From Bacteroidales bacterium (lineage in GTDB: Bacteria; Bacteroidota; Bacteroidia; Bacteroidales; UBA1715), in assembly GCA_024409235.1 (NCBI GenBank), contig JAKSUA010000008.1, positions 35,947 to 99,946 on the forward strand: a stretch of 64,000 nt of DNA. Reading direction: 5' to 3'. The notes beneath the pieces were generated by a model, which searched no databases, was not told the DNA's origin, and saw nothing but the letters and a program-made list of their open reading frames with translations. This document shows positions 52,469 to 60,794 of this stretch, one piece after another. How positions within the stretch are numbered: the stretch's first letter is position 1; each line of letters opens with the position of its first letter. A program made the translations under genes and the position numbers.

Positions 52469-53860
52469 ATGGGAAAAACATTATTTGAAAAGATTTGGGA
52501 AGCACATGTTGTACAAGTTGTTCCAGATGGTCCTACTCAATTGTATATTGACCGTCTTTATGCACACGAGGTAACTTCTCCACAAGCATTTGATACTCTT
52601 CGTGATAAAGGAATCAAGGTTTTCCGTCCTGATCACGTTGTTGCTATGCCAGACCACAATACTCCTTCTGATCAACAAGAGGTAATTAATGATCCTGTTG
52701 GTCGTAAACAAGTAGAAACATTGGCAAAGAACTGTGCCGAATTCGGCATAAAACATTTTGCTATGGGTACGAAGGATAATGGTATCATCCATGTTGTTGG
52801 TCCAGAAAAGGCATTGTCTCTACCTGGTATGACTATCGTTTGTGGTGACTCTCATACATCTACTCACGGTGCTGTAGGTGCTCTTGCAATGGGTATTGGT
52901 ACAAGTGAAGTTGCCGAAGTTTTGGCAAGTCAGTGTATTTTGCAAGGCAAGCCTAAATCAATGAGAATCAATATTGAAGGAGAACTTCAAAACGGTGTTA
53001 CTGCGAAAGATATTGCATTGTATATCATGGCACAAATGACAACTTCTGGTGCTACTGGTTATGTTGTTGAATATGCAGGTTCAACTATCCGTAATCTTTC
53101 TATGGAAGGTCGTTTGACATTGTCTAACCTTTCAATAGAAATGGGTTCTCGTGCAGGTATTATTGCTCCAGATGAAACTACTTTCAATTATTTGAAAGGT
53201 CGTGAATATGCTCCTAAGGGTGCTGATTGGGATAAGGCTGTTGCATATTGGAAAACATTACAAACAGATTCAGATGCGGTATTTGACAAAGAAGTTACAT
53301 ATCGCGCAGAAGATATTAAACCTCGTATCACATTTGGTACCAACCCAGGTGCTGGTATAGCTATTGATGAGACTGTTCCTACTTTTGATGGCTTGTCAGA
53401 GGCAGAAAAGACACAATTAAAAGCCCAATTAGACTATATGCAGTTTGAACCAGGTCAAAAATTGGAAGGTACTCCTGTTGACTATTGTTTCTTGGGTGCT
53501 TGTACTAATGGCCGTATAGAAGATTTCCGTGCTTTTGCATCTGTTGTTAAAGGCAAGAAAAAATCGGCAAATGTAGTTGCTTGGTTAGTTCCAGGCTCTT
53601 GGTTGGTTCGTCAACAAATTATTGATGAAGGAATTGACAAAGTTTTGGAAGAAGCTGGTTTTGAATTGCGTTTACCATCTTGTTCTTCTTGTTTGGCAAT
53701 GAATCCAGATAAAGTTCCAGCAGGAAAACTTTCAATATCAACATCTAACCGTAACTTCGTAGGCCGTCAAGGTCCAGGAGCAAGAACTGTATTGGCTTCT
53801 CCTCTTGTAGTTGCTGCAAGTGCGATAACTGGTGTAATTACTGACCCTCGTAAAATTTAA
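52469..53860 (+). CDS. leuC: 3-isopropylmalate dehydratase large subunit
   Basis: Aconitase-family subunit holding the 4Fe-4S cluster; with LeuD it isomerises 2- to 3-isopropylmalate. Cluster ligands appear as FLGACTNGR and [16 protein letters not shown] near residue 63 and [24 protein letters not shown] are conserved. Length 463 residues is standard. It starts 27 bases after leuA and ends 4 bases before leuD. Confidence 0.97.
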   Translation: MGKTLFEKIWEAHVVQVVPDGPTQLYIDRLYAHEVTSPQAFDTLRDKGIKVFRPDHVVAMPDHNTPSDQQEVINDPVGRKQVETLAKNCAEFGIKHFAMGTKDNGIIHVVGPEKALSLPGMTIVCGDSHTSTHGAVGALAMGIGTSEVAEVLASQCILQGKPKSMRINIEGELQNGVTAKDIALYIMAQMTTSGATGYVVEYAGSTIRNLSMEGRLTLSNLSIEMGSRAGIIAPDETTFNYLKGREYAPKGADWDKAVAYWKTLQTDSDAVFDKEVTYRAEDIKPRITFGTNPGAGIAIDETVPTFDGLSEAEKTQLKAQLDYMQFEPGQKLEGTPVDYCFLGACTNGRIEDFRAFASVVKGKKKSANVVAWLVPGSWLVRQQIIDEGIDKVLEEAGFELRLPSCSSCLAMNPDKVPAGKLSISTSNRNFVGRQGPGARTVLASPLVVAASAITGVITDPRKI

Positions 53861-53864
53861 AACT

Positions 53865-54491
53865 ATGGCAAAAGAAAAATTCGACATAATTCAGTCAACT
53901 TGTATTCCTATTGCAATTGACAATAATAATACTGACAATATTATTCCTGCTCGTTACCTTGCATTCACTACTCGTGACCCGAAATTCTATGGTGATGCTT
54001 TTATGCATGACCTTCGTTACAATGCGAATAACGAGCCTATCGCAGACTTCGTTATGAACAAACCAGAATATTCTGAGGTTCCTAGCAAAGGTGTGCATGA
54101 AATTATTATTGGTGGTAAGAACTGGGGTTCAGGATCAAGCCGTGAGCATGCTGCTTGGGCTATCGCAGGATATGGCGTTCGTGTTGTAATATCTTCAAGT
54201 TTTGCGGATATACACAGAAACAACTTATTGAACTGTTTTGTGTTGCCAGTAATCGTTAGCGAGGCATTTCAACAAGAACTTTTCGACACCGTATTTGCTA
54301 ATCCTAAAGCAGAGGTAAAGGTTGATTTGCCAAATCAAACAGTTACAAATGTGACAACGGGCAAAAGCGAAAAATTTGAAATCAATGGTTACAAGAAACA
54401 TTGCCTTGTAAATGCCCTTGATGACATTGATTATCTTCTATCTGTACAAGATAAGACAGAAGCGTTTGAAAAAACGTTGAAGAAATATTAA
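53865..54491 (+). CDS. leuD: 3-isopropylmalate dehydratase small subunit
   Basis: Swivelling subunit of isopropylmalate isomerase. Key blocks are NTDNIIPARYL (active-site loop), GGKNWGSGSSREHAAWAI (cofactor/substrate Ser-Arg) and SSFADIHRNNLLNC. Length 208 is normal. It is the last gene before a strong terminator, so leuB (3-isopropylmalate dehydrogenase) is not part of this transcript. Confidence 0.96.
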   Translation: MAKEKFDIIQSTCIPIAIDNNNTDNIIPARYLAFTTRDPKFYGDAFMHDLRYNANNEPIADFVMNKPEYSEVPSKGVHEIIIGGKNWGSGSSREHAAWAIAGYGVRVVISSSFADIHRNNLLNCFVLPVIVSEAFQQELFDTVFANPKAEVKVDLPNQTVTNVTTGKSEKFEINGYKKHCLVNALDDIDYLLSVQDKTEAFEKTLKKY

Positions 54492-54513
54492 TGATTTAGC
54501 TTATTTCAAAAAA

Positions 54514-54550
54514 CAAAAACTCCCGATAGAATTTCTATTGGGAGTTTTTG
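54514..54550 (+). terminator. Terminator of the leu operon
   Basis: CAAAAACTCCCGATAGA / TTCTATTGGGAGTTTTTG hairpin with a T run. Confidence 0.9.
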
Positions 54551-54631
54551 TTTTGATATAAATTTATTTCACAATCATTTGAGCATTTTTTCGTATCTTA
54601 GGATAAAGTATCATCTACATTGATACTCGTT

Positions 54632-55011
54632 CTAATCATCTAAAGTCCTACTATTGGTTAATATCATACTAATTTCACCATTGTCCAAAAGAGTAAGTTC
54701 GTTTCCACGTATTTTATAACCAAGTGTGTCTGTATAGCTGTATTCTTTGCTTTCTTCTCCTAAAAAGTCTGTATAAGTAATAAATAAATATTCGTTATTG
54801 TATGTATATGTGGCTTTTATAGTTCCTTCTTCTTCACCATTGTGATAATTTATTATTGAGAGTTTGTCATCCGTGAAAAGCATATATGTTAAGGTAATAT
54901 GATTTTCTCTGTGAATGTCTTCATTTATCCACGTTCCAATAAAAGGATTTTTTTCATCTTTAGCACAAGATGAAAATATGGGTACTAAATTAAAAAGTAC
55001 AATTCCATAAT
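54632..55011 (-). pseudogene. Lipoprotein gene interrupted at its signal peptide by the prophage
   Basis: The minus-strand frame is open beyond the apparent ATG (54883): it continues upstream through NPFIGTWINEDIHRE to GIVLFNLVPIFSSC, a lipoprotein signal ending in a lipobox Cys, then runs into the phage end without a start codon. So the first few codons are missing and lie presumably on the other side of the prophage. The mature part (FIGTW..., then beta-rich YTYNNEYLFITYTDF) suggests a lipocalin-like or copper-resistance-like small beta-barrel; the family is not certain. The short 83-codon frame from 54883 is only the C-terminal part. Confidence 0.75.
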
Positions 55012-55098
55012 TGGTGCCAACGTGCCGAAGTGCTTGATATGATTGCGTTTGCGGACTTTTTACGTATTGCGGCGTTTGCTAACGAAAAGTACAAAAAG

Positions 55099-55191
55099 TT
55101 GGATTTTGCTTGGATTTTGGTTGGATTTTTTGCCCTGCTCCAGAGCTTTTGTTTGGATTCCTGTTGGAGTAGCTTGGATTTTGGTTGGATT
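55099..55191 (+). repeat. Phased TTGGATT repeats at the prophage left end
   Basis: Exact TTGGATT copies start at 55099, 55110, 55121, 55153, 55174 and 55185, with a variant TTGGAGT at 55164. Spacings are 11, 11, 32, 11, 10 and 11 bases, i.e. multiples of one helical turn, so all face the same side. They are probable transposase end-binding sites, by position. Confidence 0.75.
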
Positions 55192-55284
55192 TGCCTTGTA
55201 ACGCCCCATTTTAACGCCATTTAACCACCTTTTTAACCATTCCGCATAAATACACTTGCCCGCCCATCCACATGCTCTTGCTCA

Positions 55285-55366
55285 CGACATTTATGTCGCC
55301 AGCAAATCCTGATTTTTTCTGTACTTTTTGTGTTGCTTATACTGTTGGTTATACTGTTGCTTATAC
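55285..55366. repeat. Palindrome and 3 x 12-bp tandem repeat in the prophage control region
   Basis: CGACATttATGTCG palindrome at 55285-55298, and three tandem 12-mers TGTTGCTTATAC, TGTTGGTTATAC, TGTTGCTTATAC at 55331-55366. The rest of 55192-55471 has no gene. They are candidate operator or transposase/enhancer sites. Confidence 0.6.
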
Positions 55367-55471
55367 CTTTTTGTAAAAAAAACAATATATTAAAATATGC
55401 TTATGTAACATCTTTTAACCTTAAATTACCCTATAATTACATATAAAAGCAATATAAAAACAAAAAAATAT

Positions 55472-55858
55472 TTATGCAATGTGTTCATTTTCAATAACTT
55501 TTCTGCTTTTTGCTTTTTGTAGTTGTCGCTCTAATCGTTCGATTTTCTCCTTTTGGAGCGAGATTGTATATTTTAATATGTCTATAACGTCTTCATTACC
55601 TGAGTTGGTGTCGATAGTTACATCTATACCTTGAGGTTGGTCTATTTTTATTATTGTTCCTTCGCCGTAAAACAAAAAATCAAGCGAGATATCCTGATAC
55701 ACATTGAGAAATCTCAATATATTTTCTTCTGATATACCATTTGATTGTGACAATATACCATTTGTTATACCTGTTTCTTGATAAAATTTATATTTTGTAA
55801 TCTTTTTATAATCAAGATATTGCAAAATTCTTTCTTTGATAACTGAAAAATTTCTCAT
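55472..55858 (-). CDS. Prophage CI-like repressor
   Basis: A 128-residue protein: N-terminal HTH (IKERILQYLDYKKITKYKFYQETGITNGILSQ, split as helix-turn-helix over residues 6-37), a linker LDFLFYGEGTI typical of phage and conjugative-element repressors, and a C-terminal coiled coil (ISLQKEKIERLERQLQKAK) suited to dimerisation. It lacks a LexA-type peptidase domain. It is divergent from the early operon across a 70-base promoter gap, the expected position of a Mu c-like repressor. Confidence 0.82.
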   Translation of the reverse strand: MRNFSVIKERILQYLDYKKITKYKFYQETGITNGILSQSNGISEENILRFLNVYQDISLDFLFYGEGTIIKIDQPQGIDVTIDTNSGNEDVIDILKYTISLQKEKIERLERQLQKAKSRKVIENEHIA

Positions 55859-55864
55859 ATTTTA

Positions 55865-55897
55865 TTTGGAATAGTTGAAAAAACTCTCTTATTTTTG
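55865..55897 (+). promoter_or_regulatory. Early promoter of the prophage
   Basis: TTTG at 55865-55868, 21-base spacer, TATTTTTG at 55890-55897: a good phylum-type promoter directed at the transposase operon and adjacent to the repressor start. Confidence 0.65.
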
Positions 55898-55930
55898 TTC
55901 CCGAAACAAGAACAGCAAAAATATAAAAAA

Positions 55931-56104
55931 ATGAATACAGACAAACGAATAGAAAATTATGAACGCAGACTTGCGGTTGTAAAAACTGCAAAATCGTGTG
56001 GCGTTAGCGAGAGATTTGTCAACTATTTAGTTAAAGGCGAACGAAACGTTAATACCAAAAAAGGTGCTTTAGTCATTAAAGAATTCTACAAAAACTTAAA
56101 GTAG
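55931..56104 (+). CDS. Small HTH DNA-binding protein (Ner/Cro-like position)
   Basis: A 57-residue basic protein, MNTDKRIENYERRL followed by VVKTAKSCGVSERFVNYLVKGE and a basic tail. The AKSCGVSERFVNYLVKG segment fits an HTH. ATG at 55931 is preferred; the frame upstream begins within the promoter -7 box. It lies six bases before the transposase, where Mu carries ner, a regulator of early transcription. Function is inferred from position and the HTH. Confidence 0.7.
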   Translation: MNTDKRIENYERRLAVVKTAKSCGVSERFVNYLVKGERNVNTKKGALVIKEFYKNLK

Positions 56105-56110
56105 AACGAT

Positions 56111-58075
56111 ATGGAATACTATAACAACATATTGGCGATAGATAGCAATTGGCTGATTAGCAATGGCATAATAAGTCAAGGAAATTACAATAAAATGACT
56201 GCTATGAAGAAGATCCAGGTTATCCGCCGTGGTTGTTATTGTACTACAGCTCTTGTTGAGTACGAAAGTTTGCCAGAAAGGTTCAAAGTGAAAGTTAAGG
56301 AAGTGCTCGGCTGCAATCCGTATCAGGTTGTTAAAGTGAACAGAATAGCCGAACTAATATACAGAGATTCCGAGGCTTCGGCATTCTTCGACCAGTTCAT
56401 TACCGCCGAAGGCAAATACCTTCCCGCCGAAAAACGCCGTGAATACTATGCCAACGCCATTGTTCTGAATGCCGTTCGTGCTTTCGAGAACCAACACAAG
56501 TCGCAACGTGCAAAGATTGGCGGACGAAAGGCACGCGTGATTGATTTTGCCATCGAGGCAATTTCGGATCTCGACCGTAGCCGTTACCCATTCAATCTTC
56601 CTGACAATGCTCGTGCGTTCGAGCGTAAGTATCGTGATTACTGCAAGAATGGTTATGAGTCGCTTATCCACAACGCTTACAAGAACGGTGCAAAGAATGC
56701 AGCAATTGTAACAGAGGAAGGCGAAGCAATGCTAACAATGTTGCTTGCCCATCCAAACAACTTCGACAACGAACAAATTGCACGACTTTATGGTGAATTT
56801 GCAAAAATTCAGGGGACAAAGCCAATATCATCAAGCACAGTTGCCGTTTGGCGCGACAAACTTGATTCTGTTACATTCGCCCGCCGTCGCGGATCTAAGG
56901 AATTCTTCAACAATAAGACAATGCAGGTTACTCGATCACTACCTTCGTATCCTCTTGCAATGTGGACATTGGACGGATGGGATGCCGAACTGTTCTACCG
57001 CGACGACAACGGTGGCACAACACACCGAGTTACGCTTGAGGTTGTTGTTGATCCATATTTCTACTATCCGATTGGCTACGCAATAAGCAGACCAGGAAAA
57101 GCCGAAAGTGCTGAACTTATAACACGATCGCTTCAGAATGCGCTGCATCATACCAGAGAGTTGTTCGGCGAAATGTATCAGGCTAACCAGATACAATCCG
57201 ACAATTTCGCAAAATCGGCAATGCGTCCGTTCTACGATGTTGCAGGCGACAAATATACTCCGGCAAAAAAAGGAAACGCAAAGTCAAAGGTAGTAGAGCG
57301 TTACTTCAAATACCTTAACCAGAAATATTGTCAGTTCCAAAGCAATTGGAGTGGCTGGGGCGTTACTTCGAGAACTGCGCAGCCTAACTACGACGACGAA
57401 GTTAGAAAGCTTCGCTACATACCTACATACGACGAAGTATGCAGTCAGATAGAGTCAATAATGGATTATGAACGACGCGAAAAGCACGATTTGTATGTGA
57501 AAGGATTCTCTCTTATTCCTGAAGAAAGAAAATTGCCTTTGAATATGCATCGTTACCTAATGATATTCGGTATGCAGACCACCAAGACAATAATGATGCG
57601 CGGTGAAGGTATTCGTCTGCAACTTGGTGGAAAGAAATACTTGTTCGACAGCTTCGATGTAAACTTCCGCAAGTATTCGAGCACGCAATGGCACATACGT
57701 TACGATGAGTCTGATATGAGCCGTGTTGTTGCAGTAAACGAAGACGAAACATTGCAGTTCCTATTGGAAGAAAAGTTTGTTCAGCCTATGGCTCTGTGCG
57801 AACGAACCGAAGAAGCCACGTTGCAGTTGGACCGCGTGCGCGATTTCAACAGAGAATTGGTTGAACAAAACACCAAGTCGATAGTTAGCGCACAGGACAG
57901 AGTGGAAAAAATACTCGAAAGCAAGAAGGAACTTGAAACATTGCAGAAGTTATTGCTTACAGACGGAAACGGACAGCACAAGAACAACCGCAACCGTTTA
58001 CGCAAGGCAATAGAAGGAGAAACTATTTCCGAAGTAATCAAGAATAGCGATTTCGATATAGAAAACGAATACTAA
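56111..58075 (+). CDS. MuA-like DDE transposase
   Basis: A 654-residue transposase that would bind the phage ends and catalyse strand transfer. The N-terminal part contains Mu-type winged-helix/HTH DNA-binding regions (about residues 10-270, including an IASSTVAVWRD-like recognition helix near 240). The catalytic core carries the DDE triad: Asp288 in TLDGWDAE, Asp364 in QSDNF and Glu396 in KVVERYF. A beta-barrel and a basic C-terminal tail that in Mu contacts MuB follow. It is the first large gene of the early operon. Confidence 0.92.
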   Translation: MEYYNNILAIDSNWLISNGIISQGNYNKMTAMKKIQVIRRGCYCTTALVEYESLPERFKVKVKEVLGCNPYQVVKVNRIAELIYRDSEASAFFDQFITAEGKYLPAEKRREYYANAIVLNAVRAFENQHKSQRAKIGGRKARVIDFAIEAISDLDRSRYPFNLPDNARAFERKYRDYCKNGYESLIHNAYKNGAKNAAIVTEEGEAMLTMLLAHPNNFDNEQIARLYGEFAKIQGTKPISSSTVAVWRDKLDSVTFARRRGSKEFFNNKTMQVTRSLPSYPLAMWTLDGWDAELFYRDDNGGTTHRVTLEVVVDPYFYYPIGYAISRPGKAESAELITRSLQNALHHTRELFGEMYQANQIQSDNFAKSAMRPFYDVAGDKYTPAKKGNAKSKVVERYFKYLNQKYCQFQSNWSGWGVTSRTAQPNYDDEVRKLRYIPTYDEVCSQIESIMDYERREKHDLYVKGFSLIPEERKLPLNMHRYLMIFGMQTTKTIMMRGEGIRLQLGGKKYLFDSFDVNFRKYSSTQWHIRYDESDMSRVVAVNEDETLQFLLEEKFVQPMALCERTEEATLQLDRVRDFNRELVEQNTKSIVSAQDRVEKILESKKELETLQKLLLTDGNGQHKNNRNRLRKAIEGETISEVIKNSDFDIENEY

Positions 58076-58085
58076 AAAAAATAAT

Positions 58086-58937
58086 ATGGAACAGATAAAG
58101 AAACAACAAATCGCAAATGCGTTACAGAAGTACGCTGAACGCTACGAAAGTCAAAACAAAGCTGCAGTTGCAATCGGCGTTAGTTCCGCAACGGTGAGCC
58201 AGATAATCAATGGCAACTGGGAATTGATTAAGGACGAAATGTGGCGCACGGTTGCAAGTGCCATCAATTTCAAGTCGGAGAAATGGGAGGCAGTGCAAAC
58301 AACCGACTTTCAGATAATGACTAATATACTTGCCGATGCTCAAGAAAATGCTTTAGTAATGGCGATTGTCGGCAATGCAGGAAGCGGAAAGACATTTGCC
58401 TGCAAGCAATATGCCGAAAGCAACAAACAAGTGTATTTGCTATGCTGCAACGAATTCTGGAACCGTAAGACATTCCTTCAGGAGCTTTGTTCTGCAATTG
58501 CAGTTAACAGCAACGGAATGACTACATCCGATATGGTTTACCACATTGTTAAACGATTGAAATCTCAGTCTGCACCACTTATCATATTGGACGAAGCAGA
58601 CAAACTAACAGACCAGCTGCTATACTTCTTCATCACTCTTTACAACCAATTGGAAGATGAATGCGGCATAATACTAACAGCAACAGATTACCTAGAAAAA
58701 CGATTGCAGAAAGGTGTACGCCTAAACAAAAAAGGCTACAACGAAATATGGAGCCGTATAGGTAGAAAGTGCATACAACTTCGTGGCGTTAGTGCTTCTG
58801 ATGTAGCCAAAATATGCGAGGCAAACGGAGTGACTGTCGATAAGGAAATAGATTCTGTAATTGACGACTGCGACAGCGACCTCCGTCGAGTACGGAGAAA
58901 AATTCACGCAATCAATAAGAAAAAGCAAAGCAAGTAA
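58086..58937 (+). CDS. MuB-like AAA+ target-selection ATPase
   Basis: ATP-dependent DNA-binding protein that selects targets and activates the transposase. The N-terminal HTH (residues about 10-55, KAAVAIGVSSATVSQIING) precedes an AAA+ domain with Walker A GNAGSGKT near residue 97, Walker B LIILDEADK near residue 165, and a sensor ILTATDYL. The C-terminal helical part matches the MuB DNA-binding domain. Length 283 is close to MuB (312). The gene is 10 bases after muA. Confidence 0.9.
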   Translation: MEQIKKQQIANALQKYAERYESQNKAAVAIGVSSATVSQIINGNWELIKDEMWRTVASAINFKSEKWEAVQTTDFQIMTNILADAQENALVMAIVGNAGSGKTFACKQYAESNKQVYLLCCNEFWNRKTFLQELCSAIAVNSNGMTTSDMVYHIVKRLKSQSAPLIILDEADKLTDQLLYFFITLYNQLEDECGIILTATDYLEKRLQKGVRLNKKGYNEIWSRIGRKCIQLRGVSASDVAKICEANGVTVDKEIDSVIDDCDSDLRRVRRKIHAINKKKQSK

Positions 58938-58947
58938 AATGAAATAT

Positions 58948-59081
58948 GTGTCAGTAGGTCAGTAATGGGTAGCTGAGTCCCTCTCTCTTAGTTTGGAATT
59001 TTTGTTAAATACTTATTCTTTAGAATTAATAATCTTCTTTTTAGTCCGAACGTGCAGGGTTCGATTCCCTGCCTGACACCA
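58948..59081 (+). ncRNA. tRNA-like element 1 with a long insertion
   Basis: A 134-base element. GTGTCAG (58948-58954) pairs with CTGACAC (59073-59079) as a 7-bp acceptor stem; TA follows at tRNA positions 8-9; TCAG-TAATGGGTAG-CTGA forms a D arm; GCAGGG-TTCGATT-CCCTGC forms a canonical T arm; the 3' end is CA. In place of a normal anticodon arm there are about 75 bases in which GTTTGGA can pair with TCCGAAC. Not a standard tRNA. It is paired with element 2 at 59100. Confidence 0.65.
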
Positions 59082-59099
59082 GGTCGTAGGAAAACAACA

Positions 59100-59174
59100 G
59101 AGACAGTATGATGTAGTGGGTAGCATCAGAACAAATCGCCAAACGTGCAGGGTTCGATTCCCTGCCTGTCTCCA
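59100..59174 (+). ncRNA. tRNA-like element 2, tRNA-sized but without an anticodon stem
   Basis: A 75-base element. GAGACAG / CTGTCTC acceptor stem, TA, D arm GATG-TAGTGGGTAG-CATC, T arm identical to element 1, ending CA. Only about 20 bases lie between D and T arms and they do not form a 5-bp anticodon stem. Relative to element 1 the acceptor differs by two compensated base pairs and the D stem also covaries, which supports a real RNA fold. Confidence 0.68.
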
Positions 59175-59187
59175 AAATAAATAAACA

Positions 59188-59811
59188 ATGAAAAGAGCAT
59201 TAAACATCAACGACATTGTGAACTATTCTCCAGAAGTTCTTGAATTCGAAAATCAATGGCTTGCAAGCTTTGGAAAGCCAGAACTTACAGGTTCATGGAT
59301 AGTATGGGGAAATTCAGGGAATGGGAAAACACGCTTTGCTTTACAACTTGCCAAATATTTTGCCAAATTCGTTAAGACAGCATACGATTCGTTTGAGGAA
59401 GGACTTTCGCTTTCGATGCAGCAGGCTATTATTTCCGTAGGTATGAGCGATGTTTCACGCAAGTTCATATTCCTCGATAAAGAGCCGATTGAAGACCTTT
59501 CAAACAGGCTTAAAAAAGCTCGTTCGCCAAAGGTTGTTGTGGTTGATTCGTTGCAATACACTGGATTGAACTACGAGGCATACAAGCAGCTTGTGCAGAA
59601 GCACCGAAACAAGTTGTTCATATTCGTATCGCACGCAGACGGCAAGGAACCGAAAGGCAACACGGCAAAATCAATACGATATGATGCGAGTGTGAAAGTA
59701 AGAATTGAGGGTTACAGAGCATTCCCTATGAGCCGTTATGGTGGCGGAGAACCGTTCACCGTGTGGGAAAAAGGAGCAAGCGATTATTGGTTGGAATCAG
59801 ATAAACTATAG
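59188..59811 (+). CDS. RecA-like P-loop ATPase, prophage early protein
   Basis: A 207-residue protein with Walker A WGNSGNGKTRFAL near residue 38 and Walker B-like VVVVDSLQY near residue 115, followed by LFIFVSHADGKEPKG. This is the pattern of RecA/DnaB-fold AAA_25-type ATPases found in phages. It could help replication or transposition target choice. It opens the second block of early genes after the tRNA-like elements. The exact role is unknown. Confidence 0.75.
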   Translation: MKRALNINDIVNYSPEVLEFENQWLASFGKPELTGSWIVWGNSGNGKTRFALQLAKYFAKFVKTAYDSFEEGLSLSMQQAIISVGMSDVSRKFIFLDKEPIEDLSNRLKKARSPKVVVVDSLQYTGLNYEAYKQLVQKHRNKLFIFVSHADGKEPKGNTAKSIRYDASVKVRIEGYRAFPMSRYGGGEPFTVWEKGASDYWLESDKL

Positions 59812-59815
59812 TGAT

Positions 59816-60259
59816 ATGAAACAATTAAGAAACACACTCATTGCAAGAGCACACCAGTTGTGCCACCAGCTTGGACTGTCGGAGGACGATCGTAGAGCAA
59901 TGCTTGTGGCAAATTACGGAACCGACACAATGAAAAACATGAAGTATTACCAATTGACACTATTGTGCGACCAACTTCAACAACGAGTGTCGGAAAGAAC
60001 AACTGACCAGGAAAGAAAATCAAATGCTGAATTGGATAAAGCGCGCAAGAAACTTATAGCGTCCATTGGCGGTTACCTTCGTGCAACAGGTCAAGAAGAA
60101 AATATGGAGTTGATAAAAGGAGTTGCCTGCCGTGCCGCAATGGTGCAACACTTCAATAAAATAGACTTGGCAGAATTAAAAAGACTGTCCGTAATCTTCT
60201 TGAAAAAATCAAACGATAGAATAAAACAAAATGTACTAACGCAAATTAATATCAACTAA
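59816..60259 (+). CDS. GemA/gp16-like (DUF1018) Mu-type regulatory protein
   Basis: A 147-residue protein with IARAHQLCHQLGLSEDDRRAMLVANYG and MKYYQLTLLCDQLQQR in the N-terminal half, matching the Mu gp16/GemA family, whose Mu member influences host gene expression. ATG at 59816 is 4 bases after the preceding stop; the open frame upstream overlaps that gene. The C-terminal half is helical, with many basic residues. Assignment rests on the conserved LGLxxDDxRxxL-type pattern and its position. Confidence 0.7.
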   Translation: MKQLRNTLIARAHQLCHQLGLSEDDRRAMLVANYGTDTMKNMKYYQLTLLCDQLQQRVSERTTDQERKSNAELDKARKKLIASIGGYLRATGQEENMELIKGVACRAAMVQHFNKIDLAELKRLSVIFLKKSNDRIKQNVLTQININ

Positions 60260-60260
60260 A

Positions 60261-60788
60261 ATGAAAGCAACTGAATCACAAAAAAAATGGCTTGTGGAAA
60301 ACTATATGTTGGCAAGCAAAAGGCAAATCGAAAAGAAATTCCCTGATTGCACCTACACCGAGGTTATAATCTACGGAAAGTCGCTTGGACTAAAAAGAGC
60401 TGCACGCCGTCCATGGACAACATACGAATTAGATTTTGTTCGAGACAACTACAACAAGATAGGAGAATACGAAGTAGCTGACCAGCTTGACCGCACTCCT
60501 GATTCTGTTAAGGCGAAAGCGTACGCTCTTGGAATCGTTCAGTTTTATGACAAAGACTTTGATACGAATGTTACTCTTGAACAGAGACTCGAAATGTTGA
60601 AAAGCAAACTACACCATCTCGACAAAGAAATGGACAATGCCATAGCAGAAGGCGACACTGCGAAATACCTCGCAATTCGTGGCGATTTCGACCATATAAG
60701 AATAGTTTACCAAAGTGTAGAATCACGAATAATGAACAAGAAAAACAAGGTGACGGACAATTACATTCACGAATTATCAATAAACTAA
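60261..60788 (+). CDS. Myb/SANT-like HTH prophage protein
   Basis: A 175-residue basic protein. The N-terminal half has two tandem HTH-like units: QKKWLVENYMLASKRQIEKKF...EVIIYGKSLGL and TTYELDFVRDNYNKIGEYEVADQL...DSVKAKAYALG, the latter resembling SANT/Myb-like DNA-binding repeats of phages. The C-terminal part (LEQRLEMLKSKLHHLDKEMD and onwards) is a probable coiled coil. Likely a DNA-binding regulator or replication accessory; otherwise unassigned. Confidence 0.65.
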   Translation: MKATESQKKWLVENYMLASKRQIEKKFPDCTYTEVIIYGKSLGLKRAARRPWTTYELDFVRDNYNKIGEYEVADQLDRTPDSVKAKAYALGIVQFYDKDFDTNVTLEQRLEMLKSKLHHLDKEMDNAIAEGDTAKYLAIRGDFDHIRIVYQSVESRIMNKKNKVTDNYIHELSIN

Positions 60789-60794
60789 ATAAAT

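Noticed and set aside
54990..55220. 76-codon minus-strand frame over the prophage terminus
   Set aside because: It reads across phage-end repeats and into the host gene; its composition mirrors the TTGGATT array.
56354..56671. Minus-strand frame opposite the MuA-like gene
   Set aside because: Shadow of the transposase coding sequence; no independent signal.
59013..59216. Minus-strand frame with a repeated AGNRTLHV peptide
   Set aside because: The repeated peptide is the reverse translation of the two tRNA-like T arms, a known artefact of tRNA genes.
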